64,000 bases of DNA from Pseudomonadota bacterium. GTDB lineage: Bacteria > Desulfobacterota > Syntrophorhabdia > Syntrophorhabdales > Syntrophorhabdaceae. Each line of letters starts with the position of its first letter. Position 1 is the stretch's first letter. A program made the translations under genes and the position numbers. The notes below the pieces were generated by a model. That model saw nothing but the letters and a program-made list of their open reading frames with translations, had not been told where the DNA came from and searched no databases. The stretch covers positions 34,920 through 98,919 of the forward strand of contig JAPLKB010000015.1 of assembly GCA_026388275.1 (NCBI GenBank). The letters are read 5' to 3'. This document shows positions 35,201 through 44,237 of the stretch, in pieces.

Positions 35201-35302
35201 ATGGAAAAATGAAACCTTATCTTAATACTGTCCTGAACAGGGAAGTAACCCATGCATCGGTCGTAGAGACATTTTAAGTTTTTACGGAACCCCGGGTGCA
35301 TA
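35201..35302 (+). pseudogene. 5' fragment of a second DUF2284 gene
   Basis: About 100 bases closely match the start of the DUF2284 gene at 31592, from ATGGAAAAA to the region encoding FTEPWVR. A one-base deletion right after the start shifts the frame, and a second indel follows near the ACATTT tract. The match ends near 35302 and the rest of the gene is absent. The duplicate probably once stood directly after element copy 2, as the intact gene follows copy 1. Confidence 0.85.
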
Positions 35303-35397
35303 ACCCCCAGGGGGTGTCTCCCTCCGTTTCTTTCCCTTGAATTTCCTTAAAAAAGATATATATTTTGTGATGTATAAAAACTCAAGGAGATCACATC

Positions 35398-36447
35398 ATG
35401 TATGAACAGGGAGTTATCAGACCGCCGAGCGAGGCTTCGAGCCTGCTTTTAAGAGTAACCAGAAACTGCCCGTGGAATCAGTGCGTTTTCTGTCCGGCCT
35501 ATAAAGGTGTAAAATTTTCCAGAAGAACTGTGGAAGAGGTAAAAAGTGATATCGACAGCATGGTCAAGGAATTTGCCGGCTATCCCGTCCGGACTGCATT
35601 TCTCCAGGATGCGGACAGCCTCCTGATGAAGACGGAAGCATTGCTGGAAATTATTCAGTATCTCCGTGAGAAGTTCCCTTCCATTGAAAGAATTACATCC
35701 TATGCGCGCGCACCGACTCTGAGAAGAAAAAGCGTAGAGGATTTAATAAAACTCAGAGAAGGGGGCATAACAAGAATCCATGCAGGCATGGAAAGCGGTT
35801 CTGAAAAGGTTTTAAAAATGATCAAAAAAGGTATTACGCCTGATGATATCGTTGAAGGCGGCAGGCACGTGAAAGAAGCAGGAATCGAGTTATCCGAATA
35901 TATCATGCCCGGCATAGCAGGACGCACGTTAAGCGAGGAACATGCCCTGGAAACAGCAAGGCTGCTGAACCTCATCGAACCGGATTTCATAAGGGTCCGC
36001 ACCTTTGCCATGCACCCTCAGTCGCCGATGAGAAAAATGGTTAAAGAGGGTATTTTTGTGCCCATGACTGAAGAGGAGATAGTGGCAGAGATACGCCTTC
36101 TCACGGCAACGCTTCGGGAGATGCACAGTTATTTTTCATGCGGCGATTTCAGCCTGAACCTCCTTATGCAGATAGACGGGTATCTCGATAAAAAGAAGGA
36201 ATATATGCTCAATGAGCTTGATACATACCTTTCGCTGACAAAGGAACAGAAGCAGGCATACTCTTTATTGCGCCGCGGGTCCTTCGGGCATTACGCTCTA
36301 AACGTTGTACAGGATGAGGGGGTAATGAAAAAGATCCTTCCGGAGATAGAAAAGCTGGAAAGGGGTGAAGAGGACGGTTTTAATAAATATATTGAAACAC
36401 TTATGTCATATCAACTCCCCCAGCCACAGACAGATGAATGGAACTAA
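35398..36447 (+). CDS. Radical SAM protein
   Basis: The 349-residue enzyme has the cluster-binding cysteines C24, C29 and C32 in TRNCPWNQCVFC, the CX4CX2C variant rather than CX3CX2C. A barrel-like core follows, with FLQDADSLLM near 67, GMESGSEKVLKMIKKGIT near 128-145 and EYIMPGIAGRT near 167. A subgroup of COG1032-like radical SAM proteins has this pattern; the reaction is unknown. An AAGGAG ribosome site precedes the ATG. The PilZ gene follows after 22 bases and may be co-transcribed. Confidence 0.88.
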   Translation: MYEQGVIRPPSEASSLLLRVTRNCPWNQCVFCPAYKGVKFSRRTVEEVKSDIDSMVKEFAGYPVRTAFLQDADSLLMKTEALLEIIQYLREKFPSIERITSYARAPTLRRKSVEDLIKLREGGITRIHAGMESGSEKVLKMIKKGITPDDIVEGGRHVKEAGIELSEYIMPGIAGRTLSEEHALETARLLNLIEPDFIRVRTFAMHPQSPMRKMVKEGIFVPMTEEEIVAEIRLLTATLREMHSYFSCGDFSLNLLMQIDGYLDKKKEYMLNELDTYLSLTKEQKQAYSLLRRGSFGHYALNVVQDEGVMKKILPEIEKLERGEEDGFNKYIETLMSYQLPQPQTDEWN

Positions 36448-36469
36448 GCTTTCTGTTAGGAGGATCTGA

Positions 36470-37123
36470 GTGAACGACAGCACCATGGAAGTTTCCGGAA
36501 TACTTAAAGCAGGGACTGTAGTTGAAATTGGTATTTTAACGAGAGGCGGCGGGATAGTGGGCAGCTATCCGGGCTATATCAGGCAGTCTACAAAACATGA
36601 GCATATTGACATCGGCTTGCCTACTCTAATTGAGCAAGAGTGTCCTTTGATAAAAGGCCACCTTGTCAAAATCAAAATTACTGCACCGGATGGTGTTTAC
36701 AGTTTTCAGGAAAAGGTACTGGAACGTAAAGAAGGTTTTTTTGCTGTCGGGCGCCCGGCTCAACTCGAATTATTACAGAGGCGTGAATATGCTCGGGTTT
36801 CTACGGGGGTACCGGTTGTTTTCCAGGTAAAAAGAGAATCATCGGTCTGCAAAGGATATACGATCAACCTGAGTGGAGGCGGGACTTTGATGAGATCGGA
36901 CAGCGAGATAAATGTTGGTGATCAACTGGAACTGCAGTTTATTCTGCCGAGCGGAGTATTGGGCAATTCCATTTTCGGTGAAGTAAAGCGCAGAATGGTG
37001 ATCTATCTTCCCGCGGGAGAAGGACGGAGTTACTTATATGGAGTTAGTTTTGTACAGATCAGCGATTATGAACGGGAGACCATCCTGACATATCTGTCGG
37101 AAACGATATGCACCACTCCTTAA
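36470..37123 (+). CDS. PilZ-domain c-di-GMP receptor (YcgR-like)
   Basis: The start is a GTG at 36470 after a strong AGGAGGA. The 217-residue protein has an N-terminal YcgR-like beta domain (about residues 10-95) and a C-terminal PilZ domain. The c-di-GMP-binding motifs are QRREYARV near 103-110 (the RxxxR arm) and INLSGGG near 133-139 (the D/N-x-S-x-x-G motif). Such proteins often brake flagella or regulate envelope functions. No flagellar gene is in the window, so its target is unknown. Confidence 0.9.
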   Translation: MNDSTMEVSGILKAGTVVEIGILTRGGGIVGSYPGYIRQSTKHEHIDIGLPTLIEQECPLIKGHLVKIKITAPDGVYSFQEKVLERKEGFFAVGRPAQLELLQRREYARVSTGVPVVFQVKRESSVCKGYTINLSGGGTLMRSDSEINVGDQLELQFILPSGVLGNSIFGEVKRRMVIYLPAGEGRSYLYGVSFVQISDYERETILTYLSETICTTP

Positions 37124-37179
37124 TACCTTGCGGCATTTAAAAAACACGGCTCACGATTAAACTGTTGCATAAGCAATTG

Positions 37180-37521
37180 TTACCTTGGGTATGCGGCATT
37201 TACGATGATTAACATCTCCTCATCGCCTGTATTTTTCAAACCATGGGGTTCACCCGCAGGCAGCCAGATGGCATCCCACTCCTTAACCTCTCTCTCTTCA
37301 TTTCCTACCTTCATGATCCCCTTGCCCTTCACAACAAGATATATTTCCTCAACCTCGTCAACGTGTTCCTCAATAGAGTTGCCGGCGGGCAGCATTGCAT
37401 AGGCAAGGAATTCCATACTCTGGAGAAAGTGGCTTGTCATGACCATCCTCGCCATAGCACCCCTGTGGGCAACATAAGTAGTTGCCAATACTTCCGGATC
37501 GTTAAAATTACGAACTATCAT
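37180..37521 (-). CDS. Small cupin-domain protein
   Basis: The 113-residue protein is a single cupin barrel. The metal-binding motifs are visible as EEHVDEVEEIYLVVKGKG near residues 51-68 and PAGEPHGLKN near 88-97, with histidines H53 and H93 as probable ligands. Small cupins of this type are found in sugar-isomerase-like, dioxygenase-like and regulatory contexts, and the substrate cannot be told. It is transcribed towards the PilZ gene and lies just downstream of glnA on the same strand. Confidence 0.85.
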   Translation of the reverse strand: MIVRNFNDPEVLATTYVAHRGAMARMVMTSHFLQSMEFLAYAMLPAGNSIEEHVDEVEEIYLVVKGKGIMKVGNEEREVKEWDAIWLPAGEPHGLKNTGDEEMLIIVNAAYPR

Positions 37522-37567
37522 GTATTCATCCTCTTTTACTTTTAATTTTCACTCTTTTTGCAGAAGG

Positions 37568-38893
37568 TCAAAGTATCGGCAGGTAGGTATCCACCTCATA
37601 CTTTGAAACATGTGTTCTGAACCTATCCCATTCAATTTTTTTGTTTTCTATCAGCTTTTCAAAAACATGGTCGCCGAGGGCATCTTTTATAAGCTTGCTC
37701 TTTTCCGCCTCTTCAATCGCTTCGTAGAGGCTTCCCGGTAGAGCCTCTATGCCCAGTTCTCTCCTCCTGCCTTCGGACATTTCATATACATCCTCTTCAA
37801 TAGGGGCAGGCAACGGATACTTGTTTTTAATTCCTTCAAGGCCGGCTCTCAGCATACATGCAAAGGCAAGGTAGGGATTACAGGCAGGGTCAGGGCTTCG
37901 GTATTCCATCCTCGTTGCATTTTCCTTGCCGGGCTTATATAAAGGAACACGGACAAGTGTTGACCTGTTTCTCCTTGCCCAGGCAATATATACGGGCGCT
38001 TCGTATCCAGGAACAAGTCTTTTATATGAATTTACCCACTGACTTGTTACAAGGGTAAGCTCTCTCGCATGACGCAGCATACCTGCAATATAATGTTTTG
38101 CAATATTCGAGAGGAAATACTTATCTTTAGCATCATAAAAGGCGTTTTTCTTTCCTTTGAAAAGGGACTGATGTACGTGCATACCGCTTCCGTTTACTCC
38201 GAACATCGGTTTCGGCATGAAGGTTGCGTATACCCCGTTTTCCCTTGCCACTTCTTTTACTACAATCCTGTATGTGATGGTATTGTCCGCCATTTTCAGG
38301 GCATCATTATATCTCAGATCAATTTCATGCTGGGAAGGGGCTACTTCATGGTGACTGTATTCGACCTTTATGCCCATCTCTTCAAGCGTGAGGATCGTAT
38401 CTCTCCTGAGGTCTGTGGCCTCATCAAGGGTTGTCAGATCGAAATATCCACCTTTATCCAGCGTTTCCGTATCCTGATCTGATTTAAAATAGAAATATTC
38501 GAGCTCAGGCCCCACATTGAAGGTGGTAAAACCCATATCTTCGGCAATTTTCAGATTTCTCTTCAGCACATATCTGGGATCTCCCTTATAATGTGTTCCG
38601 TCAGGCTCATAGATATCGCAGAACATCTTTGCCACAACTGCACTGTCCTTCGGTCTCCAGGGTAATATCGTGAAGGTTGAAGGATCGGGTTTGGCAATCA
38701 TATCACTCTCATCTATACGGGCAAATCCCTGGATTGATGAACCGTCAAAACCCATACCTTCCGAAAGGGCACCTTCAAGCTCGGCTTTAGTAATGCTGAA
38801 GCTTTTTGCAAATCCAAGGATATCTGTAAACCATAGCTTTATGAATCTTACATTTTTGTCTCTGGCGATTTTTATAACATCATTTGCTGTCAT
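37568..38893 (-). CDS. glnA: Glutamine synthetase type I
   Basis: The 441-residue enzyme makes glutamine from glutamate, ammonia and ATP. It shows the GS signatures FDGSSIQGF near residue 50, GPELEYFYF near 133, VNGSGMHVHQS near 240 and NPYLAFACMLRAGLEGIKNK near 350. The length is that of the shorter GSI-alpha class, and I do not see the usual adenylylation tyrosine context, so feedback inhibition rather than adenylylation is likely. The gene has its own promoter. Confidence 0.96.
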   Translation of the reverse strand: MTANDVIKIARDKNVRFIKLWFTDILGFAKSFSITKAELEGALSEGMGFDGSSIQGFARIDESDMIAKPDPSTFTILPWRPKDSAVVAKMFCDIYEPDGTHYKGDPRYVLKRNLKIAEDMGFTTFNVGPELEYFYFKSDQDTETLDKGGYFDLTTLDEATDLRRDTILTLEEMGIKVEYSHHEVAPSQHEIDLRYNDALKMADNTITYRIVVKEVARENGVYATFMPKPMFGVNGSGMHVHQSLFKGKKNAFYDAKDKYFLSNIAKHYIAGMLRHARELTLVTSQWVNSYKRLVPGYEAPVYIAWARRNRSTLVRVPLYKPGKENATRMEYRSPDPACNPYLAFACMLRAGLEGIKNKYPLPAPIEEDVYEMSEGRRRELGIEALPGSLYEAIEEAEKSKLIKDALGDHVFEKLIENKKIEWDRFRTHVSKYEVDTYLPIL

Positions 38894-38943
38894 TATATTA
38901 TTCCCCCTTTTTCTTTACTTTATTGTCTGAACTTCCTGACTCA

Positions 38944-38972
38944 ATTATGTGCCATCCCCTGATAAAAATCAA
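38944..38972 (-). promoter_or_regulatory. Likely sigma-70 promoter of glnA
   Basis: On the minus strand TTGATT (38967-38972) and CATAAT (38944-38949) are separated by exactly 17 bases, 51 bases upstream of the glnA start. Match to consensus is four of six and five of six. No sigma-54 -24/-12 pair with the correct spacing is seen. Confidence 0.6.
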
Positions 38973-39079
38973 TTTTTTTATAAATAGGCATAGTTGTGAG
39001 ATACATTTAAGGCGTTGACCCGAATAAAGTTTGCATTGAATTTAAGTTAAGCCTGTGTGATACTTATAAGCAATAGCCT

Positions 39080-39703
39080 ATGGGACTCATTGACCTCTTC
39101 TTTAAAAATCCTTTTTACTTTTTGTTGCTGGCCATACCCCTGCTGTACTCGATAATCCTTCATGAGCTTGCCCACGGATGGGTAGCCAATAAGATGGGCG
39201 ATCCCACTGCAAAAATGCTCGGGAGACTTAGCCTGAACCCGATAAGGCACATTGATCCTATCGGCACAGTGATGCTCTTTGTCTTCGGATTTGGATGGGC
39301 GAAACCAGTACCGGTAAATTTTGAAAATTTTCGTGATTTTCGTAAAGGGCTTATATTCGTTTCTGCCGCAGGGATTGTGGCAAACATTATCCTTGCTTTT
39401 ATCTCCCTTCTCCTTCTGCGGATTTTAGCTCCTTCACCTTTCGGAGCTCTTTCAACCGTGCTTTATAACTTTGCCAATATCAATATCATGCTTGCATCCT
39501 TTAATTTAATCCCCATTCCTCCACTTGACGGATCAAAAATCCTTATGGGTTTTGTATCAAGAAGATTTCAGTACACGCTCGCAAGCATAGAACCTTATGG
39601 CATGTTCATCATTATCGGGCTATTGTGGCTCAACATCCTAACCCCCCTGATTGTCTTTTTCAGATGGGCAATACTGGCAATAATAGGTCTGTTTATACCA
39701 TAG
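39080..39703 (+). CDS. Site-2 protease-like M50 family membrane protein
   Basis: The 207-residue protein with about five membrane helices carries the zinc metalloprotease motif HELAHGW at residues 28-34 and the second metal-site motif PPLDGSKIL near 148-156. It belongs to the short, PDZ-less M50 group common in bacteria, whose substrates are unknown. The order HExxH early and the DG motif late is correct for an active enzyme. It is convergent with the cytochrome c gene. Confidence 0.9.
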   Translation: MGLIDLFFKNPFYFLLLAIPLLYSIILHELAHGWVANKMGDPTAKMLGRLSLNPIRHIDPIGTVMLFVFGFGWAKPVPVNFENFRDFRKGLIFVSAAGIVANIILAFISLLLLRILAPSPFGALSTVLYNFANINIMLASFNLIPIPPLDGSKILMGFVSRRFQYTLASIEPYGMFIIIGLLWLNILTPLIVFFRWAILAIIGLFIP

Positions 39704-39717
39704 TATTGGTTTAAAGC

Positions 39718-40008
39718 CTACGGCCTTTTCCCGTAATTTTCCGCCAGATAACCTTTTATGATCTTCGCCTCCTCATCAGTGATCTTTGCACCGCGAGATT
39801 TTATCATACGCATGACGGTCTTTTCCCATTCCGCAGGGGTCTTATTTTTTGATGTCGTTTTTTCAAGCTTGTGGCAAACACTGCACTTACTTTCAAAAAT
39901 GGTCCTGGCATCCTTCACATTAATCTTTGTTTCGTTGGCACTATAAACAGGCATACCGGATACTGCCAGAAAAATAATCCCTGAAATACTCGTTGCAATC
40001 TTTTTCAT
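39718..40008 (-). CDS. Small periplasmic c-type cytochrome
   Basis: I use the ATG at 40008, which follows GGGAGG and begins with a proper signal peptide (about residues 1-24); the product has 96 residues. One haem site CSVCH is at residues 42-46, and a methionine at 67 or 69 can be the distal ligand. A single small haem c protein of this type shuttles electrons in the periplasm. Its redox partners are not in the window. Confidence 0.87.
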   Translation of the reverse strand: MKKIATSISGIIFLAVSGMPVYSANETKINVKDARTIFESKCSVCHKLEKTTSKNKTPAEWEKTVMRMIKSRGAKITDEEAKIIKGYLAENYGKRP

Positions 40009-40148
40009 AATCTGTGCCTCCCTGACTATAGTGCTGCTGACTTGTCCACACATATCTATCTTAATTGATAGACACACTATTTTCAATAAGATATAATGTT
40101 AAGCTACATAATTTTAACAGATTCAAATTACATTTTACAGGCTCATTC

Positions 40149-42506
40149 ATGAAAAAAGACCTTGATATAGTAAATAAATTTTTGGAGCGCAGGCTCCAGC
40201 AGGCAGATGTACAAAACATATTGAGCACCCTTGACATCTCAACCCGTGAGGGATTCCTTGCGAAAATTACCGATGTGCTTGTAAAGCTTACAGCGCTTCT
40301 TGAAGTATCGAAAAAAGTTTCCGACAGCCTTGAACTCGATATCCTTCTTGACCGGATGATAGCTATTACTACCGAGGCAATAAACACAGACCGCGGCACG
40401 CTTTTTCTGAACGATAAAAACACGGAAGAACTTTTTTCAAGGATCGCTCAGGGTAATTTAAAAAACGAAATCAGATTTCCCAATCATCTTGGTATCGCAG
40501 GTGCTGTTTTTAAAAGCGGCGAAGGCATTATTATAAACGATGCCTACGCAGATCCGAGATTCAATAAAGAGGTAGACAAGAAAACCGGTTACAGGACAAA
40601 AAATATCCTTTGTGCCCCGATTAAGACCAAGCACAATGAGATCATAGGTGTTATCCAGCTTCTCAACAAGCATGACGGGGATTTTTGGGAAGATGATCTG
40701 GCTCTTTTAGAGGCCATTACATCCCAGGCATCTGCTGCCCTCCAGAATGCACAGCTTTTCGACGCAGTACAAAAAGCCAAAGCCGAGGAAAAACAGTTAC
40801 TTGATATAACATCGGCAATCTCGTCAGAGCTTCATCTACAACCATTGCTTATCAAAATAATGGAAACAACAACGGACATCCTGAATGCAGACCGAAGTAC
40901 TCTTTTTTTACACGACGGAAAGACAAACGAATTATGGTCGCAGGTTGCGCAGGGTCTTGAAATGAAAGAAATACGTTTTCCAAGCCACCTCGGCATCGCA
41001 GGCTCGGTATTCACTACAGGCAAAACAATAAATATACCTGATGCCTACGCAGACCCGAGATTCAATAAAGAGGTAGACAAAAAAACCGGATACACAACCA
41101 GATCAGTCCTGTGCATGCCTGTTAATAACAAGGCAGGGGAAACCCTCGGTGTTGTACAGGTTTTGAATAAAAAAACAGGGCCTTTCACAAGGACAGATGA
41201 GAACCGTCTCAGGGCCTTTTCTGCACAGGCATCCATTTCCATAGAAAATGCAAAGCTTTTCGATGATGTCCTGAACATGAAAAATTATAACGAGAGTATG
41301 CTTGAAAGCTTAAGCAACGGGGTAATTACACTTGATGTGGAAAAACGTATTGTTAAGTGTAATTCGGCTGCCCTGAGAATCTTAAACACGAAAGCCTCGA
41401 ATATTATAGATAAAACTGCTGATGAATTTTTCTCCGACAACAATAAGTGGATTATAGAACATATTGATAGCCTCGTAAAAACCGGAAAACCCTATCTTGC
41501 CATGGACGCAGAGATGTTTCTTGCCAATGGCAATCCGGCATCAATAAATCTTATGATCGTCCCCCTCGTCAACATCAAGCAAGTACATATAGGATCGATG
41601 CTTATACTGGAAGACATCACAAAAGAGAAGCGCGTAAAAAGCACCATGGCGCGCTATATGACAAAAGAAGTTGCAGATAAGCTGCTTGAAACAGGCGACA
41701 ACATTTTAGGCGGAAACGCTCAGGTTGCAACAATCCTTTTTTCTGATATAAGGAGTTTTACAACAATTTCTGAAAAACTCGGCGCTAACGAAACTGTGGG
41801 CATGCTTAATGAATACTTCACAAGGATGGTCGACATTATCTTCAATTATGGAGGCATCCTGGATAAATATATAGGAGACGCCATTATGGCTGTTTTCGGG
41901 ACCCCTTTCACATGCCCCGACGATGCAGACCACTCAGTTAAGGCAGCGATCGATATGTTAAGGGCTCTGAGGAAATTGAATAACGAAAGGGCGGTAGCGG
42001 GCAAGATAGATATTGACATAGGGATCGGCATTAATACTGATGAGGTTATCGCAGGCAACATCGGCAGCCTGAAAAGAATGGACTATACCGTTATAGGCGA
42101 CGGGGTCAATCTTGCTTCGCGGCTCGAAGGAGCTACCAAATATTACGGGACAAGAATTCTCATCAGTGAATTCACTTTCAGGCAACTCAAAGACGCTTAC
42201 ACTTACAGGGAGGTAGATAAGATAAGAGTTAAAGGAAAGCTGAAACCTGTTACCGTCTATGGCATAATGGATTATCATGATGATGAATCTTTCCAAAACA
42301 TGGGAGATGTTGTTAAAGTATACAATGAGGGCATTACATGTTACCGTGAGTGCAGATGGGAAGACAGCATCGACAGGTTCAGAGAAGCTCTTTCATTAAA
42401 CAAAAACGATAAGCTGTCCGGATTTTATCTTGAGCGCTGTCAGCATTTTGTCAAACACCCGCCCGACAAAGAATGGGACGGCGTCTGGGTAATGAAGGAA
42501 AAATAA
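40149..42506 (+). CDS. GAF-GAF-PAS class III adenylate cyclase
   Basis: Read from the ATG at 40149 the protein has 785 residues. It contains two GAF domains (about 40-190 and 215-370), a PAS domain (about 380-490), a class III cyclase domain (about 520-680) and a short TPR-like end. Catalytic landmarks are the first metal aspartate in LFSDIRSF near 531, the second in LDKYIGD near 571-577 and MDYTVIGDGVN near 644. The lysine in LDKYIGD and the aspartate in MDYTVIGD favour ATP over GTP. No membrane segment is seen, so it is a cytosolic sensor. The two GAF domains contain a nearly identical 56-base DNA segment (40539-40594 and 41040-41095). Confidence 0.9.
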   Translation: MKKDLDIVNKFLERRLQQADVQNILSTLDISTREGFLAKITDVLVKLTALLEVSKKVSDSLELDILLDRMIAITTEAINTDRGTLFLNDKNTEELFSRIAQGNLKNEIRFPNHLGIAGAVFKSGEGIIINDAYADPRFNKEVDKKTGYRTKNILCAPIKTKHNEIIGVIQLLNKHDGDFWEDDLALLEAITSQASAALQNAQLFDAVQKAKAEEKQLLDITSAISSELHLQPLLIKIMETTTDILNADRSTLFLHDGKTNELWSQVAQGLEMKEIRFPSHLGIAGSVFTTGKTINIPDAYADPRFNKEVDKKTGYTTRSVLCMPVNNKAGETLGVVQVLNKKTGPFTRTDENRLRAFSAQASISIENAKLFDDVLNMKNYNESMLESLSNGVITLDVEKRIVKCNSAALRILNTKASNIIDKTADEFFSDNNKWIIEHIDSLVKTGKPYLAMDAEMFLANGNPASINLMIVPLVNIKQVHIGSMLILEDITKEKRVKSTMARYMTKEVADKLLETGDNILGGNAQVATILFSDIRSFTTISEKLGANETVGMLNEYFTRMVDIIFNYGGILDKYIGDAIMAVFGTPFTCPDDADHSVKAAIDMLRALRKLNNERAVAGKIDIDIGIGINTDEVIAGNIGSLKRMDYTVIGDGVNLASRLEGATKYYGTRILISEFTFRQLKDAYTYREVDKIRVKGKLKPVTVYGIMDYHDDESFQNMGDVVKVYNEGITCYRECRWEDSIDRFREALSLNKNDKLSGFYLERCQHFVKHPPDKEWDGVWVMKEK

Positions 42507-42601
42507 AATGGGATGTGTGTATCGGTTGCATTTGCCGATAGATTTCATTTCTTGACAAAGGTGATATATATAATTAACTTATTCTATTCTATAAGAAGGT
42601 T

Positions 42602-43642
42602 ATGATGGAAGTTCTGACCGAGAGAGAAAGAAAGGTACTTGTTTTAATAATTGAGGGTTATATTAACACTGCAGAGCCCATAGGTTCCAAAACAATATCA
42701 AATGCAAAGTCGATCATGGGCAGATGGGGTTCTGCTACGGTCAGAAATACCATGGCAGATCTTGAAAGGCTTGGGCTTTTATTTAAACCCCATGCTGTCG
42801 CCGGCAGGATCCCTACACATAAGGCGTTCCGTTATTATCTGGACAGCCTGGATATTCCGGTCTATCCCGGCAAAAGGGCGCTGCATACCCTTGACATCAT
42901 GCTCAGATCCCGATATCCATATGTGGAAGGCATAATGGAAGATGCTTCCAGAGCCCTTGCTTCATTATCAAAACATACCGGCATTGTAGTTGAGCCAAGT
43001 GTAAATACAATGCTTTTTAAAGAAATAGAGTTTGTAAAATTAACAAACAACACCGTTTTAACAGTCTTTGTCACCTCATCGGGTACTGTTCATACAAGGC
43101 TCGTTGAAACAGATGAAACACTGGATACTGATACCCTTAACAAAATGAAGGGGTATATGAACGGAAAATTCGGTGGCATACCTTTCTATGCCCTGAAAAA
43201 CGGAATACTTGAGGATATTGAAAAGGATAAGACAATATTCAATCAACTCCTCAAAAAGGTAAACGATACTCTTGAAACCATTATCGATGGCGAGGACAAG
43301 AGGGAGGTCTATCTTGACGGTGTTTCAAAGATTATAGGCGTTCCGGAATTTCTGGATATGGATAAGCTTAAAGAGCTTTTTAAGGCGCTTGAGAGAAAGG
43401 AAAAGCTGTTGCACCTTCTCGACAAATGCATGAAAGAAGAAGGCATCCACGTCATCATGGGAGATGAGAGCGACATTAAAGAATTAAGGGATATGAGTAT
43501 TATAACATCAACATATAAGATCGGGGGAAAAAGCTACGGCATTCTTGGAGTCATAGGCCCTGTAAGGATGAACTATTCAAAGATTATCCCCATCGTTGAT
43601 TATACGGCAAAAACAGTTACAGATATTTTAAAAATCATGTGA
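42602..43642 (+). CDS. hrcA: Heat-inducible transcription repressor HrcA
   Basis: The 346-residue protein is of normal length with an N-terminal winged helix (about residues 1-75, with the SATVRNTMADLERLGLL recognition region and the HAVAGRIPTHKAFRYYLD wing). A GAF-like domain with an inserted dimerisation part follows. HrcA represses chaperone operons by binding CIRCE. I could not find a CIRCE palindrome just upstream, so control may lie elsewhere. A tandem ATG at 42605 is an equal start. The gene is followed by grpE and dnaJ, the usual order, but dnaK is not there. Confidence 0.93.
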   Translation: MMEVLTERERKVLVLIIEGYINTAEPIGSKTISNAKSIMGRWGSATVRNTMADLERLGLLFKPHAVAGRIPTHKAFRYYLDSLDIPVYPGKRALHTLDIMLRSRYPYVEGIMEDASRALASLSKHTGIVVEPSVNTMLFKEIEFVKLTNNTVLTVFVTSSGTVHTRLVETDETLDTDTLNKMKGYMNGKFGGIPFYALKNGILEDIEKDKTIFNQLLKKVNDTLETIIDGEDKREVYLDGVSKIIGVPEFLDMDKLKELFKALERKEKLLHLLDKCMKEEGIHVIMGDESDIKELRDMSIITSTYKIGGKSYGILGVIGPVRMNYSKIIPIVDYTAKTVTDILKIM

Positions 43643-43650
43643 GGAACAAA

Positions 43651-44223
43651 ATGGATCAAAAGGACGAAAAAGATATAAACCATAAAGCGGGGGAAGATAA
43701 AGGGACACACGAAGAGCCTAAAAAAAAGAAGAAAAAGGACGAGATCGTTGACGAACTTAATAACGTCCTCCAGGAAAAAGAAGAGGTGATCAAAACACTT
43801 CAGGAAAAACTACTCTATCTTCAGGCAGATTTTGATAATTTCAAAAAGCTTAAAATAAAAGAAAAACAGGACACTTTAAAATTCGGCAATGAAGTTCTCA
43901 TAAAAGAATTACTCCCTGTTCTGGACAATCTTGAGCGGGCTCTTGATCATTCATCCAAAACCAAAGATTTTCAAGGTATTCATGAAGGGGTAAAGATTGT
44001 TTTCAATGAATTCCTGAAGGTACTTGAAAGGGCAGGCGTTGAGAGAGTTGATGCCCTTGGTAAAAAATTTGACCCTAACTTTCATGAAGCCTTTTTCCAG
44101 GAAGAAAAGGAGAATGTCGAGCCCGACACAGTTGTATCGGAAATGCAAAAAGGTTATATGCTGAACGGGAGACTCATAAGGCCTTCCATGGTTACAATTT
44201 CAAAAAAGCCTGAAATACAATAA
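43651..44223 (+). CDS. grpE: Nucleotide exchange factor GrpE
   Basis: I take the ATG at 43651 (GAGG ahead of it) rather than the upstream GTG, giving 190 residues. A charged, disordered N-terminus rich in lysine and glutamate is followed by the long coiled coil (about residues 50-100, [16 protein letters not shown]) and the beta-wing end [16 protein letters not shown]. GrpE releases ADP from DnaK. The gene lies between hrcA and dnaJ. Confidence 0.93.
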   Translation: MDQKDEKDINHKAGEDKGTHEEPKKKKKKDEIVDELNNVLQEKEEVIKTLQEKLLYLQADFDNFKKLKIKEKQDTLKFGNEVLIKELLPVLDNLERALDHSSKTKDFQGIHEGVKIVFNEFLKVLERAGVERVDALGKKFDPNFHEAFFQEEKENVEPDTVVSEMQKGYMLNGRLIRPSMVTISKKPEIQ

Positions 44224-44237
44224 TAAAAAGGAAATAC

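Noticed and set aside
38930..38975. Sigma-54 promoter for glnA (TGGCAC followed by TTGA on the minus strand)
   Set aside because: The spacing between GG and the -12 element is one base short and the GC of the -12 is missing; the sigma-70 pair fits better.
42510..42600. CIRCE element or standard promoter before hrcA
   Set aside because: No inverted repeat of the CIRCE type; TTGACA is present near 42554 but the TATAAT-like box follows after only about 11 bases.
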